Positions 8,711 to 17,590 of a stretch of DNA of 64,000 nt are shown here, one piece after another. This stretch comes from Sulfurimonas indica (GTDB taxonomy: Bacteria; Campylobacterota; Campylobacteria; Campylobacterales; Sulfurimonadaceae). The translations under genes were made by a program, and so were the position numbers. Each line of letters opens with the position of its first letter. Position 1 is the first letter of the stretch. Location of the stretch: the NCBI RefSeq assembly GCF_009192995.1, contig NZ_SDID01000004.1, positions 26,261-90,260 on the forward strand, in the 5' to 3' direction. The notes under the pieces were generated by a model, which ran no database searches, had not been told where the DNA came from, and saw only the letters and a list, made by a program, of their open reading frames with translations.

Positions 8711-8716
8711 ATTATA
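8711..8716 (-). promoter_or_regulatory. -10 box reading into the glyQ-recG RNA locus
   Basis: On the minus strand a T-rich tract, TTTTTTTGT, runs directly into TATAAT, the classic Campylobacterota promoter shape. The predicted start is near 8705-8703, at the outer edge of the closing stem. No coding frame follows on this strand. Confidence 0.5.
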
Positions 8717-8750
8717 ACAAAAAAATAAAAATTCGTAAATGGATTGAAAG

Positions 8751-10559
8751 ATGCAACTCACAAAAGAGCAAGAAGCAAAATTTAAAAAACTTGGTATTAA
8801 TTCTATTAGCGAGCTTGCTCTTTTAATTCCCCACTCTTATGAAGATTATCGGCTTCAAGAGAAGCTCATACCTCACGCCAACCAACTTATTGATGCAACT
8901 GTTGAGTCTGTTTATCGTGCTCCTAATTCCATTCAGATAACCTTTTTCGCACATAATTTTGGACATAGAGTAACAGGTGTTTTGTTTCGTCCCAAGCCTT
9001 ATATGATGCATCAGTTTAAGGTAGGGGATAGAGATTACTATTATGGAATGATAGAGTGTAAGATAGGAAACTGTTCTATGAGTATGCCAAGAAAAGTTAC
9101 AAGTATTGGACAAATTACTCCTAAGTATAAATCTGCACTCAGGAGCGATGTGATGTTTCGCCTTACTCGTGAACTTCTTAACTTTGAGAACTTGCGTGAG
9201 GAGAGGCTTCCTGAGAAGATTATAGAAGAAGTTTTAGCACTTCATTTTCCAACTCTAGAAGTTCTTCAAAACAGAGAGTTAAGCCAAGAAGCTGTAGAAG
9301 CTTTAAAATATTTGGAACTCTATAATTATATGAAACAACTCTCTCTCAAACGAAGATATTTTCAGCCATTGGTATCAAAGAGAGGTTTTTATGATGCTTT
9401 TGTGAACTCATTACCGTTTCAACTTACAGATGAGCAGCTAAAGACGATACAAGATATACAAAAAGATTTCGCAAAAAGTGTAGCAGCAAAACGTATGATA
9501 GTCGGAGATGTTGGTAGTGGTAAGACTATGGTTATCTTAGCAGCTGCAATTATGATGATGCCACAGAGGTCAATTCTGATGGCTCCCACAACTATTTTAG
9601 CAAACCAGCTTTATGAGGAGGCTCTTAAATATTTGCCACGAATGAAGATAGCCCTTGTGGCAAATAAAAGGAAAAAAGCTTCGTTAGAGGAGTATGATTT
9701 TATCATTGGAACACATGCCCTCTTGTACAGAGAATTACCAGAAGCAGCACTCGTTATGGTTGATGAACAGCATCGTTTTGGAACACAACAGCGAAATATG
9801 CTGGAAAAACTGATATCAAAGGGAGAAAAAAAGCCTCATTTCCTGCAATTTTCTGCCACTCCAATTCCTCGAACTTTAGCGATGATAGAGTCTGCACATA
9901 TTGATGTGAGTCTTATTACATCTACACCTTATAAAAAAGATATTGATTCTCGAGTCATTCATAAGAGTGATTTTAAAGATTTGCTATTACATATAAAAAG
10001 AGAGATAGAGAAAAAAAATCAGATTCTTATTGTTTATCCTTTGGTTGAGCAGAGTGAAGTCTTGGATTATCAGAGCATTGATGAAGCACGTGAGTACTGG
10101 GAGAGAAATTTTAAAAATGTTTATATTACCCATGGAAAAGATAAAGAAAAAGAGCAGGTTTTGCTTGATTTTCGAGATAATGGAGATATCCTTATCTCAA
10201 CTACTGTAGTAGAAGTAGGTATATCACTGCCAAGGCTTACAACAGTTGTTATTGTAGGAGCTGAGAGATTAGGACTTTCAACTTTGCATCAATTGCGTGG
10301 GCGTGTGAGTCGCACAGGGCTTAAAGGTTACTGTTTTTTATATACGAATCAAAAAAGCTCGGAACGACTTGATGAGTTTGTAAAGACCAGCAGTGGTTTT
10401 GATATAGCAAATCTTGATCTAAAGTATAGAAAAAGTGGTGATCTGCTTAAGGGAATAAATCAAAGTGGTTCACAATTTAAGTGGGTGGATTTTATAGAAG
10501 ATACTCAGATAGTACAAAAGGTAAAAGAAGATCTGCTTCTTTTACCTAAAAGTGATTAA
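8751..10559 (+). CDS. recG: ATP-dependent DNA helicase RecG
   Basis: Branch-migrating helicase that remodels stalled replication forks. 602 residues, about 90 shorter than the enterobacterial protein and in the range known for Campylobacterota. The wedge (OB) domain lies around residues 45-130. Walker A is GDVGSGKT at 252-259, the DEAD-type box is DEQH near 340, motif SATPIPRTLA follows, and the helicase C lobe ends with the GRVSRTGLKGYC motif. The stop overlaps the stop of convergent hpf through a shared TTAA, with no terminator between them. Confidence 0.95.
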   Translation: MQLTKEQEAKFKKLGINSISELALLIPHSYEDYRLQEKLIPHANQLIDATVESVYRAPNSIQITFFAHNFGHRVTGVLFRPKPYMMHQFKVGDRDYYYGMIECKIGNCSMSMPRKVTSIGQITPKYKSALRSDVMFRLTRELLNFENLREERLPEKIIEEVLALHFPTLEVLQNRELSQEAVEALKYLELYNYMKQLSLKRRYFQPLVSKRGFYDAFVNSLPFQLTDEQLKTIQDIQKDFAKSVAAKRMIVGDVGSGKTMVILAAAIMMMPQRSILMAPTTILANQLYEEALKYLPRMKIALVANKRKKASLEEYDFIIGTHALLYRELPEAALVMVDEQHRFGTQQRNMLEKLISKGEKKPHFLQFSATPIPRTLAMIESAHIDVSLITSTPYKKDIDSRVIHKSDFKDLLLHIKREIEKKNQILIVYPLVEQSEVLDYQSIDEAREYWERNFKNVYITHGKDKEKEQVLLDFRDNGDILISTTVVEVGISLPRLTTVVIVGAERLGLSTLHQLRGRVSRTGLKGYCFLYTNQKSSERLDEFVKTSSGFDIANLDLKYRKSGDLLKGINQSGSQFKWVDFIEDTQIVQKVKEDLLLLPKSD

Positions 10560-11089
10560 TAAAGACCGAATTTACCATCATTTCTTTTGTAAAGAACACG
10601 TGTTTTTTGCTCATTGTCTACAAAAATTTCAAACATTTTTCCACTCTCTTTGAGGTCATTTAAAACATCTTCAACCTCACGTGGTTTGTAAAGATTAAGC
10701 TCAACAGGAATGATTTCATCTTCCATCTCTGAAGCTGCTTCTTTTACATCAACGATCTCAGCTTTTGCTTCATTGAGACCTACTTTTTGATGGTCAACTT
10801 CTCTGTCATGGAGGCGACGCATCGCTTTTTGTGCTCTCTCTGTTGCTAAATCGATCGCTGCATAGAGGTCTTGGTCATTTTGTTTGATAACAATAGTGTT
10901 TTTATGCGCTAGATTAATAACAAACTCAACAATAGAGTGCTCTTTGCCTTTTTTGGATTGTGTTGATACAATCACATTGACTGAAATGATATCAAGATTA
11001 AATTTTTTAAGTGTCTCAATAGAAGCAGTGATATGCTCTTTGATAGGCTCTGTTAGTTCTATATTTCTTCCTGTCATTGATATATTCAT
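10556..11089 (-). CDS. hpf: ribosome hibernation promoting factor, long form
   Basis: 177 residues. Residues 1-100 form the RaiA/HPF ribosome-binding domain (MNISMTGRNIELTEPIKEHI, later KQNDQDLYAAIDLATERAQ). A linker follows, and residues 120-177 form the C-terminal dimerisation domain (FEIFVDNEQKTRVLYKRNDG) found in long HPFs that dimerise 70S into 100S ribosomes. It has its own TATAAT (11118-11113) and AAAGGAT ribosome binding site. Expected to act in stationary phase or starvation. Confidence 0.93.
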   Translation of the reverse strand: MNISMTGRNIELTEPIKEHITASIETLKKFNLDIISVNVIVSTQSKKGKEHSIVEFVINLAHKNTIVIKQNDQDLYAAIDLATERAQKAMRRLHDREVDHQKVGLNEAKAEIVDVKEAASEMEDEIIPVELNLYKPREVEDVLNDLKESGKMFEIFVDNEQKTRVLYKRNDGKFGLY

Positions 11090-11112
11090 GATAAATCCTT
11101 TAATTTTTTTAG

Positions 11113-11118
11113 ATTATA
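11113..11118 (-). promoter_or_regulatory. -10 box of hpf
   Basis: GTGATATAATC on the minus strand, 24 bases upstream of the hpf ATG, after a T-rich tract. The pilus operon upstream ends 30 bases before it. Confidence 0.6.
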
Positions 11119-11147
11119 TCACGAAAAAGTTTATAATGACACAAGAA

Positions 11148-11630
11148 TTATAATTTTTGTATAGTTCTTCTAAAATATCTTACAGGCTCAGATGTAACAT
11201 TTCTATCAGTAGGGACACTGACTGTTACATCGAGGATAACAGTACCATCTGAAGCAGTGTTGGTTGTATTGGCATAAACTACACCGGCTGCTGTAGCATT
11301 ACCGTCACAGGAACTACCGGCAACTGTAATATAACTCATAGATGCATTAATATCATAAATATTGTTATAGGAGAAGTTAATGCTGCTGATGCTACATGGA
11401 TTTGCTTGAGACAGTTTTAACATGACATACTCGGTAGCACTATGAGAAAGTATCGATGCTTGCTCATAGAGGTAGAGATCTGTGGTTTTCTTTGTTGTTT
11501 GTGACGTAAGGGCGAGAGAAAGTGCTAAAATGGTTGCAATGATGACAATAACAGAAATAGCCATAATCATTGCTATACCACTTCTTTTCATTAATGAAGA
11601 GTTCTTTAATAAATTGTTTTTTCTTTGCAT
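11148..11630 (-). CDS. MshP/PilX-like pilus accessory protein
   Basis: 160 residues. A short basic leader is followed by a hydrophobic helix (GIAMIMAISVIVIIATILAL) and a small beta-rich tail with one Cys pair. The helix lacks the Glu+5 of true major pilins, as in MshP and PilX. I keep the ATG at 11630 because GAGGAG lies eight bases upstream; ATG 11591 lacks a ribosome binding site. It overlaps the preceding prepilin gene by 25 nt. Three acidic sequons (DINAS, DGNAT, DRNVT) are present. Last gene of the MSHA-like operon. Confidence 0.65.
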   Translation of the reverse strand: MQRKNNLLKNSSLMKRSGIAMIMAISVIVIIATILALSLALTSQTTKKTTDLYLYEQASILSHSATEYVMLKLSQANPCSISSINFSYNNIYDINASMSYITVAGSSCDGNATAAGVVYANTTNTASDGTVILDVTVSVPTDRNVTSEPVRYFRRTIQKL

Positions 11631-12508
11631 AGCGCATACTCCTCACCTGTTAATTCACTTTTTGCACATACCTGAACCTTTATCAAAGAACCTGCGGAGC
11701 GGAATCTAAAAGTATTTATACCTTCTGCTAAAAGGACTTTTTTACCATTATTTACATAAGTTTCACCTTTCCAAGGTCTATAGTCATAATAAAAATAGAG
11801 ATTACCTATGTGTGATGTGTCATTGTAGTCTCCAAGTTCAATTGCATAGGCTGTCCAAGCAAGTTTATAATATTCAAAAACTTCTTTTCCACTAAAGTCT
11901 GAACCATTAGGTAATAATTCATCTATATTTGTTCCTGCTTGAATAGGGTGAAGCGTCTCATTTTGATCATTAATGGGACCTTCGTATCCCCATGGATTTG
12001 CAGCAGAAAGATAGGAACCGATGAAATAAATAGCAGTATCATTTACTGTAGCATTATTAACATAGGAAAGAATACCGATTTGAGTGTTCAGTGCATTTGT
12101 ATCGGTCGCCGGGGAGATTAGTTTTGTAGCAGTTGAAGCATTTAGATCAATAACTCCACTCCATAAAGGAGCATTTGTTCCTCGAAAACCATCAGTGTCT
12201 GCTGAAATCCACTCTAAAACAGTAGCATTTGGGTCAGAGAGACCAGTATCACTAAGATAATTATAGTCATTTATTATTAAATTTCTTGAGATAATAGAAT
12301 TTTTTATACGATACTCTAAGCGTTTCGCGATAAACTCAACTGCAGCAGCACTCTTCGACTGTAGATCATTGTTGATTTTTGAAAATATAAAACTTTCATA
12401 CGCTTGGGCAATAAATTCTACACCAAACTTTCCTAATATTCCCATAATGACAATAACAAAAATAAGTTCGAGCATACTAAATGCATTACGTCTGTTTTTA
12501 AACATCAT
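11606..12508 (-). CDS. type IV prepilin-like protein (MshO-like)
   Basis: 300 residues. The prepilin peptidase motif NAFSMLELIFVIVIMGIL lies at residues 8-25: cleavage after Ala, Phe+1 and Glu+5. The remainder is a large periplasmic/extracellular domain, longer than a major pilin, as in minor pilins MshO, PilW or GspJ. It carries sequons DPNAT, DLNAS, DQNET and DYNDT. Its ATG overlaps the stop of the previous prepilin gene (TAATG), and it overlaps the next gene by 25 nt. The MshO name rests on size and neighbours only. Confidence 0.7.
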   Translation of the reverse strand: MMFKNRRNAFSMLELIFVIVIMGILGKFGVEFIAQAYESFIFSKINNDLQSKSAAAVEFIAKRLEYRIKNSIISRNLIINDYNYLSDTGLSDPNATVLEWISADTDGFRGTNAPLWSGVIDLNASTATKLISPATDTNALNTQIGILSYVNNATVNDTAIYFIGSYLSAANPWGYEGPINDQNETLHPIQAGTNIDELLPNGSDFSGKEVFEYYKLAWTAYAIELGDYNDTSHIGNLYFYYDYRPWKGETYVNNGKKVLLAEGINTFRFRSAGSLIKVQVCAKSELTGEEYALCKEKTIY

Positions 12509-13155
12509 TAAAAAATCCTACTTTCAGGCTTTACTTCACCGATATTTGCAGTATAGGCACGTAGCACTACTACCGTGTTTCCTGAACTATCTGTAATTTT
12601 TATTTCAGTCTCTTTAAGGTTAGAGTTATTTGTTTCTTGTCCAAACTGTATATAAGAATTAGGAGATATACATTGTGTGACAGTTGCTGTTGCATAATAG
12701 CTGTTTTTATATGTAGCGCTACCTGTTCCTGCGCTACCAGTTTCAAATATTAGTCTATTACTATAGATACTAGATGCATATTCGACTGATGTCGCATCAC
12801 CAACTGTATTTACTACTGTTGAATTATTGTCTAAACATTGTCTATTTACATGACCAACTCTTTTGAATGGAGGTCCTCCGATAGTACAATCTCCTGTATT
12901 TACAACCCTTGAATAGCCACCTGAGATACTATTGTCTTCTGCTGAGTTAACATCCCAGTAGTATGTTGTAGACTCATTTAAAATGGCCTCTGCAGCAAAT
13001 ATAGCTTCTTGAATGATATTGTTTTCAATCCCTTTTGTCGTTGTTTGAATCATCATGGGCAAAGAGACAATTGATATTGCAATAATGACTATTGCAAATA
13101 TCAACTCAATCATTGTAAAAGCATTTTTTTGAAGAGATAAATGTTTTCTTACCAC
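12508..13155 (-). CDS. type IV prepilin-like protein (MshD-like)
   Basis: 215 residues with a prepilin N-terminus (KNAFTMIELIFAIVIIAISI): Ala at the cleavage site, Phe+1, Glu+5. It then has a globular domain with one plausible disulfide pair (CTIGGPPFK and RQCLDNN) and a third Cys (TQCISPN). This fits minor pilins of the MshD/PilV type. The start overlaps the end of the giant MshQ-like gene by 7 nt. It carries sequons DNNST and ETNNS. The exact minor-pilin class is uncertain. Confidence 0.7.
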   Translation of the reverse strand: MVRKHLSLQKNAFTMIELIFAIVIIAISIVSLPMMIQTTTKGIENNIIQEAIFAAEAILNESTTYYWDVNSAEDNSISGGYSRVVNTGDCTIGGPPFKRVGHVNRQCLDNNSTVVNTVGDATSVEYASSIYSNRLIFETGSAGTGSATYKNSYYATATVTQCISPNSYIQFGQETNNSNLKETEIKITDSSGNTVVVLRAYTANIGEVKPESRIF

Positions 13156-16100
13156 ATTATTCTCCTATTTGTTTTGCCTGCAGCTTCAGTATGCGTTGTC
13201 GTATTGTCTTCATATTTACCACTCCATCCACCATCACCTACAAACTGGATGATAAAAGTATTTGCTGTTGCATTTGCATCAGTATCATTGTTGATAAGCC
13301 AAGGAGATGATTGCATCTGCATAATAGCATCATATGGCAATGGACCACTATATTCAATCAGCGCTTCTGTTTCATATTTATTTGCTGTGATATTTCTAGT
13401 AGCCACTTCATTTACATTACCAGTAGCTGCAATTTCTGTAATCGTGCCTATGGTGCCATCTGTACCATCTGCAAGCCATCCGCCATCAATTTTATCATGA
13501 TTTCGATTTTCGAACCATCTAACATCAGCAACTTGCCCAGCCCCACTTGGTAGATTGAGAGTATCACTACATGTTGTTGTACTAGGATTACAGTAAATAA
13601 CGTAACTAATTAGCTCTTTAATATTATTATTATTTGTTGCATTCATTCCTGTTTTACAAGGTTTTTGATTACAAATAACCGTAATTTTTGGAGCAATTGT
13701 ACGACCATAATAGTGTAGAACTCTCTGATTGACAGATACATTCCCTTCAGCATATTTATTGTTTGTGAGATCAGCATTGAAAAGTGTTGCATTGTCATCA
13801 ACACTTATAGTTGTAAAGTTAATATCCTCAGGGTTTGCTGTTACATTTACATCTCTATCAAAATTGAGATTGGTCACTATCTGTGTTGTTCCATTCATAT
13901 TTTTATGGAAGTAGGCACTTGTTGTTGTAAATGTAGGGTTTAGAGTTGTATTTCCTGCTGCTATTGTTTGATTGATATCATTTGCAGAGACAATCGTACC
14001 ATTAATATCTTGATTGTGTACTCTGTAACTGTATCTCAGTGCTGTATTTGTTGTCGCTGTTTTGCCAATCTCAAGATTCATTGGTTTAGCAAAACATCCT
14101 GTAACATAATTGCTTAGAGGTGTTGTGCTATTTTTACCTATAGCTGATATCGTTGTATTTAAGTGTACAGACATATTTTCATCTTGAGCAACATTTGCCA
14201 TATAAACGAACGGTTTAAATGTTGTTGGTGGTGTAACATTCCCTGTACGCAGTGTTACATTGTTGCTGACACTGTATTGATATGGATGGAAGGTTACATT
14301 GAAATCATTATACTGTACATTTGTACTTGGGTTAAGATGTGTTGTACTAATTTCACAACCATTGTTTGTGGCTGCATTTACTAATTGAGTTGCTGAAGAA
14401 TTTTGCACACAGTCGAGAGTAAGAAAAAAGTATGGACTGACATGGTGTGTCATAAATGTTGGATTACTATCAACTGCGGTCCATGTTTTATCTACAAGAT
14501 GAAGTCGATATTCGCCCACTTGAGCTACTGAAGTATTTGTATCTACTTCACCATTGATAAAACGAATCTCTAGTGATTTGTTATCATCATCATTACATGC
14601 ACCTGTTGTAATACTTGTTCTTGGCTCCCATCTATACTCTGCAATATCATTTGGTGTTGTTGTGTTAAATGAACGAGTATAACCTAGTGAAGAGATATTA
14701 TTAATATGATTACTTGCATTAATCTCAATGTTATATTTGTAATCAGCTGCTAAATCAACTACTGGTGCTGTTGCCCCAACTGCACCAGAATAATTAGTTG
14801 TTAGTCTACTTTGACTTGTCGGTGCAGATTGGTTTTGATCATCAAGGTTTAGCATGAATGCTTCTGGACGGATCGAAAAATTATCACGTGAACATACAAG
14901 TCTTGTATTGATACCATAGAGACACTCCATACATGCAGTATATTGAGCTTTTGAAATATATGTTCCGGCATTACCACATGCTACGGCAACTTGTGTTGTT
15001 GTTACGCTGGATGCACCTACTGGAAAAGTTACCGCTTGTGAACAGGTACCGACATCTTGAACTAACTCTGTAAAATTATCAATCATATACTCATCATTAA
15101 CTGAATCATACGTATGTTGTATAAGAGAACTGTTTCCATCATTTGTAGTATTGTATGAAACTCTAAATGCGGCATTTTGTTTTGCTATACTATAAAACTC
15201 TGAACTTGTAAGGAGTTTTGTAGCTCCTTCGAGTATTGCATTATCAAGAGCTGCCTTATTAAATTGTGTTGAGGTAGTATTGTTATCAAAGGTTACCCAA
15301 ACTCTTTTTGAAATAGAACTAGCAAGTTCCATACAGGATGCATTTGTATCATGAAATGCTGAAGCGTCAATCATCTCTACTGCAACTATTGTAGAAGTTT
15401 CTTTTAATTCATCAAGATTTACAGGATCCATGGATAAGACTTTAAAATTACCCACTCTTTGTGTTACCTGAGTTGGTAAGTTATAGTATTCATTGGAACC
15501 ACCAGTATCATGGTTATAATAGTTATTATGAACAATATTAAAGATACCTTTAGCCGGAGCATATTTGAAGTTTGAAGTAGAACAGATTTCCATATTTTGA
15601 CCAAGTTGTAGAGTATAAGGGATTGTTACACCATTTAATGTTAGGTTGTAGTTGGCTCTAACATCTATGGTCCCATTAAGGTCAGAGATTAAAGGATCCA
15701 GACTATAGTAAACATAAAAGTGTTCATTTGCTTGAATAGTACCAATATAAATACCTTTAATAAAACTGTCAGAAACTGTTAAAGAACTATCAGAAACAGG
15801 TTGAGGAATTAAGTCTCCTATCGCTGCTACTTTTGTTGTGTTTCGTATATAAGTTGTTTGCGATGTATTGATATCAAGAATACTTACATTCATATCTGTA
15901 ACTTCTAAATCAGAATCAACAAGATTACGAATAAATATAGTCATCTCTATATCTTCGTGAGGAAACACTGTACCTGTTAGGCGTGGCATTTTAGAACCAT
16001 CATTTTTCTCTGTAAAATAGACACCTTGTTGTTTATAGGCATAGTCATAACAGAATTTTGGGGCATAAAGTTCAGTTGCAAAGACAAGCATACTTGGGGT

Positions 16101-17312
16101 AATATAGTCATTATTAGATTCCCACTGAATATATAAAGAGGTCAGATTTGGATTGGCGTCCCTATATCCTTCCATCAGTGCTGAAACGTCGAAAGTATCA
16201 ACATCGACACCATCATTGTTTATCTGTAAATTATTACTTGAACCATTAATGTCATCCCGTGTAATACCTGTTAGTTTTCCATCAAATATATTACTCTCGT
16301 CAATGCCTGTTGGAACAGGCATATTGTCATAGTTGATACCATCAGGACTTATCTGTATTCTGTCATATGCCCATGTACTACCATCTCTATGCCCATATAG
16401 ATACTCACCTTCGCCTGAGAAAAGAGAGAGTGTTGCATTGACGGTATTTTCTTTTGGTAAGATAAAGTCTGTTATTGTAAAAGGATCACTTGGATTATCA
16501 ATAATATCAAACCCGCTGTAAACAGAGATATTACGCATTTTTCCTGACGAATTTTCAGCATAAATAACGACTAAAGACCATCCACCAAAAACACCGGGAC
16601 TTGGTTCTCTACCTTCATCAGTTGTTAAGTTTGCTACAGTAAAAACATGTTTTCCATCACTTTGAACTTCTGAACTTATAATACTTGTGACATCGGCAAA
16701 AGCTGCATAGGTTGTACCGTCACTACTGTTATAAGTATAGATGGTATCAGCAACAACATTTTGGTATGCATTGCTATCTACTTTTAATTTTATATGATCT
16801 GCATTTGTATTAAGTAGTTCTGTTTCTGAAAAGTTACTGCCGTAGGTGCCGTCACTTGTTGTCTGGTAGCTAAATCCACTACCATCTTCATAGCCAAAAC
16901 GAAGATCATACTCACTATCAGCACTAATTCTTCCTTGCCAAAAAAGACCTGCCCAAAGAACACCTTTTCCGCCTGTTGAAGGTGTATCGAAACTTGTTGG
17001 GATGGTAATATATGAAGAGGTGGAGTTCCATGTTGAACTATCATCATCAATATCGATGTATTTACTTACATGCAGGTTACTTGTTATTAATTCATAGTCG
17101 GTCATTCCATGGCATGTACCACCATATCCATCAGTTTTTTCTGTCAGACACATAACAGTATTCCCTGCAATGGCATAGTTCCCTTGCACATTGTAGGTGT
17201 CTGCCGGGTTGACCTTGTCAAAATCATGCAGTACTGCACTCCAGCCATTGCAAGCAAAAAGTAGTGTAAATAGAGAGAGGAGAAATTGTTTTGGTATTGT
17301 AAAAGTTTTCAT
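13149..17312 (-). CDS. giant MshQ-like secreted protein, sequon-rich
   Basis: 1387 residues from ATG 17312 (AAGGGG upstream; an ATG at 17366 gives an unlikely extension). Signal peptide at about residues 1-26 (FLLSLFTLLFACNGWSA). The N-terminal 400 residues are a beta-rich domain with GGKGVLWAGLFWQGR, then DUF11-like repeat strands. The middle holds cysteine pairs and the segment CSRDNFSIRPEAFML, typical of MshQ/DUF6701 proteins of MSHA pilus loci. No membrane anchor is seen at the C-terminus. It has about 46 N-x-S/T sites, 21 of them preceded by D or E at -2. It heads the operon and probably sits at the cell surface with the pilus; its role is unknown. Confidence 0.75.
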   Translation of the reverse strand: MKTFTIPKQFLLSLFTLLFACNGWSAVLHDFDKVNPADTYNVQGNYAIAGNTVMCLTEKTDGYGGTCHGMTDYELITSNLHVSKYIDIDDDSSTWNSTSSYITIPTSFDTPSTGGKGVLWAGLFWQGRISADSEYDLRFGYEDGSGFSYQTTSDGTYGSNFSETELLNTNADHIKLKVDSNAYQNVVADTIYTYNSSDGTTYAAFADVTSIISSEVQSDGKHVFTVANLTTDEGREPSPGVFGGWSLVVIYAENSSGKMRNISVYSGFDIIDNPSDPFTITDFILPKENTVNATLSLFSGEGEYLYGHRDGSTWAYDRIQISPDGINYDNMPVPTGIDESNIFDGKLTGITRDDINGSSNNLQINNDGVDVDTFDVSALMEGYRDANPNLTSLYIQWESNNDYITPSMLVFATELYAPKFCYDYAYKQQGVYFTEKNDGSKMPRLTGTVFPHEDIEMTIFIRNLVDSDLEVTDMNVSILDINTSQTTYIRNTTKVAAIGDLIPQPVSDSSLTVSDSFIKGIYIGTIQANEHFYVYYSLDPLISDLNGTIDVRANYNLTLNGVTIPYTLQLGQNMEICSTSNFKYAPAKGIFNIVHNNYYNHDTGGSNEYYNLPTQVTQRVGNFKVLSMDPVNLDELKETSTIVAVEMIDASAFHDTNASCMELASSISKRVWVTFDNNTTSTQFNKAALDNAILEGATKLLTSSEFYSIAKQNAAFRVSYNTTNDGNSSLIQHTYDSVNDEYMIDNFTELVQDVGTCSQAVTFPVGASSVTTTQVAVACGNAGTYISKAQYTACMECLYGINTRLVCSRDNFSIRPEAFMLNLDDQNQSAPTSQSRLTTNYSGAVGATAPVVDLAADYKYNIEINASNHINNISSLGYTRSFNTTTPNDIAEYRWEPRTSITTGACNDDDNKSLEIRFINGEVDTNTSVAQVGEYRLHLVDKTWTAVDSNPTFMTHHVSPYFFLTLDCVQNSSATQLVNAATNNGCEISTTHLNPSTNVQYNDFNVTFHPYQYSVSNNVTLRTGNVTPPTTFKPFVYMANVAQDENMSVHLNTTISAIGKNSTTPLSNYVTGCFAKPMNLEIGKTATTNTALRYSYRVHNQDINGTIVSANDINQTIAAGNTTLNPTFTTTSAYFHKNMNGTTQIVTNLNFDRDVNVTANPEDINFTTISVDDNATLFNADLTNNKYAEGNVSVNQRVLHYYGRTIAPKITVICNQKPCKTGMNATNNNNIKELISYVIYCNPSTTTCSDTLNLPSGAGQVADVRWFENRNHDKIDGGWLADGTDGTIGTITEIAATGNVNEVATRNITANKYETEALIEYSGPLPYDAIMQMQSSPWLINNDTDANATANTFIIQFVGDGGWSGKYEDNTTTHTEAAGKTNRRIMW

Positions 17313-17590
17313 AAGAAACCCCTTTTTGAAGTAAAAATCAGTGCAGTCAACATTTGGGCTCAGCACTAAAGTTCACTTGTCCTTATTTTATTGTAGCACT
17401 TTTTTTACAAAACTGTCTGAAATTTTTACGAAAACTATTTTTTTGATAAAAAAATAGACGTTTATTTATGTTCTTATTCTGTTTTTTTTGGATATTTTGT
17501 TTGAAAAAAGAATCTATTTTTATTGTTTAATGCCTATTATATATCTTTTGGATAAAATAACAATCTAACTATAGTAAGGAATATTTTATT
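17313..17590. promoter_or_regulatory. divergent promoter region, mshQ-like gene / bamD
   Basis: 278 bases without a gene. On the minus strand GTGCTACAATAAAAT (near 17390) is a likely -10 for the pilus operon with a leader of roughly 70 bases. On the plus strand GATAAAATAAC near 17551 is a likely bamD -10; the closer TATAGT at 17570 is too near the ribosome binding site. Between them a 10-bp A/T hairpin (17435-17444 with 17448-17457, loop GAT) could end leaky transcripts in both directions. Confidence 0.45.
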
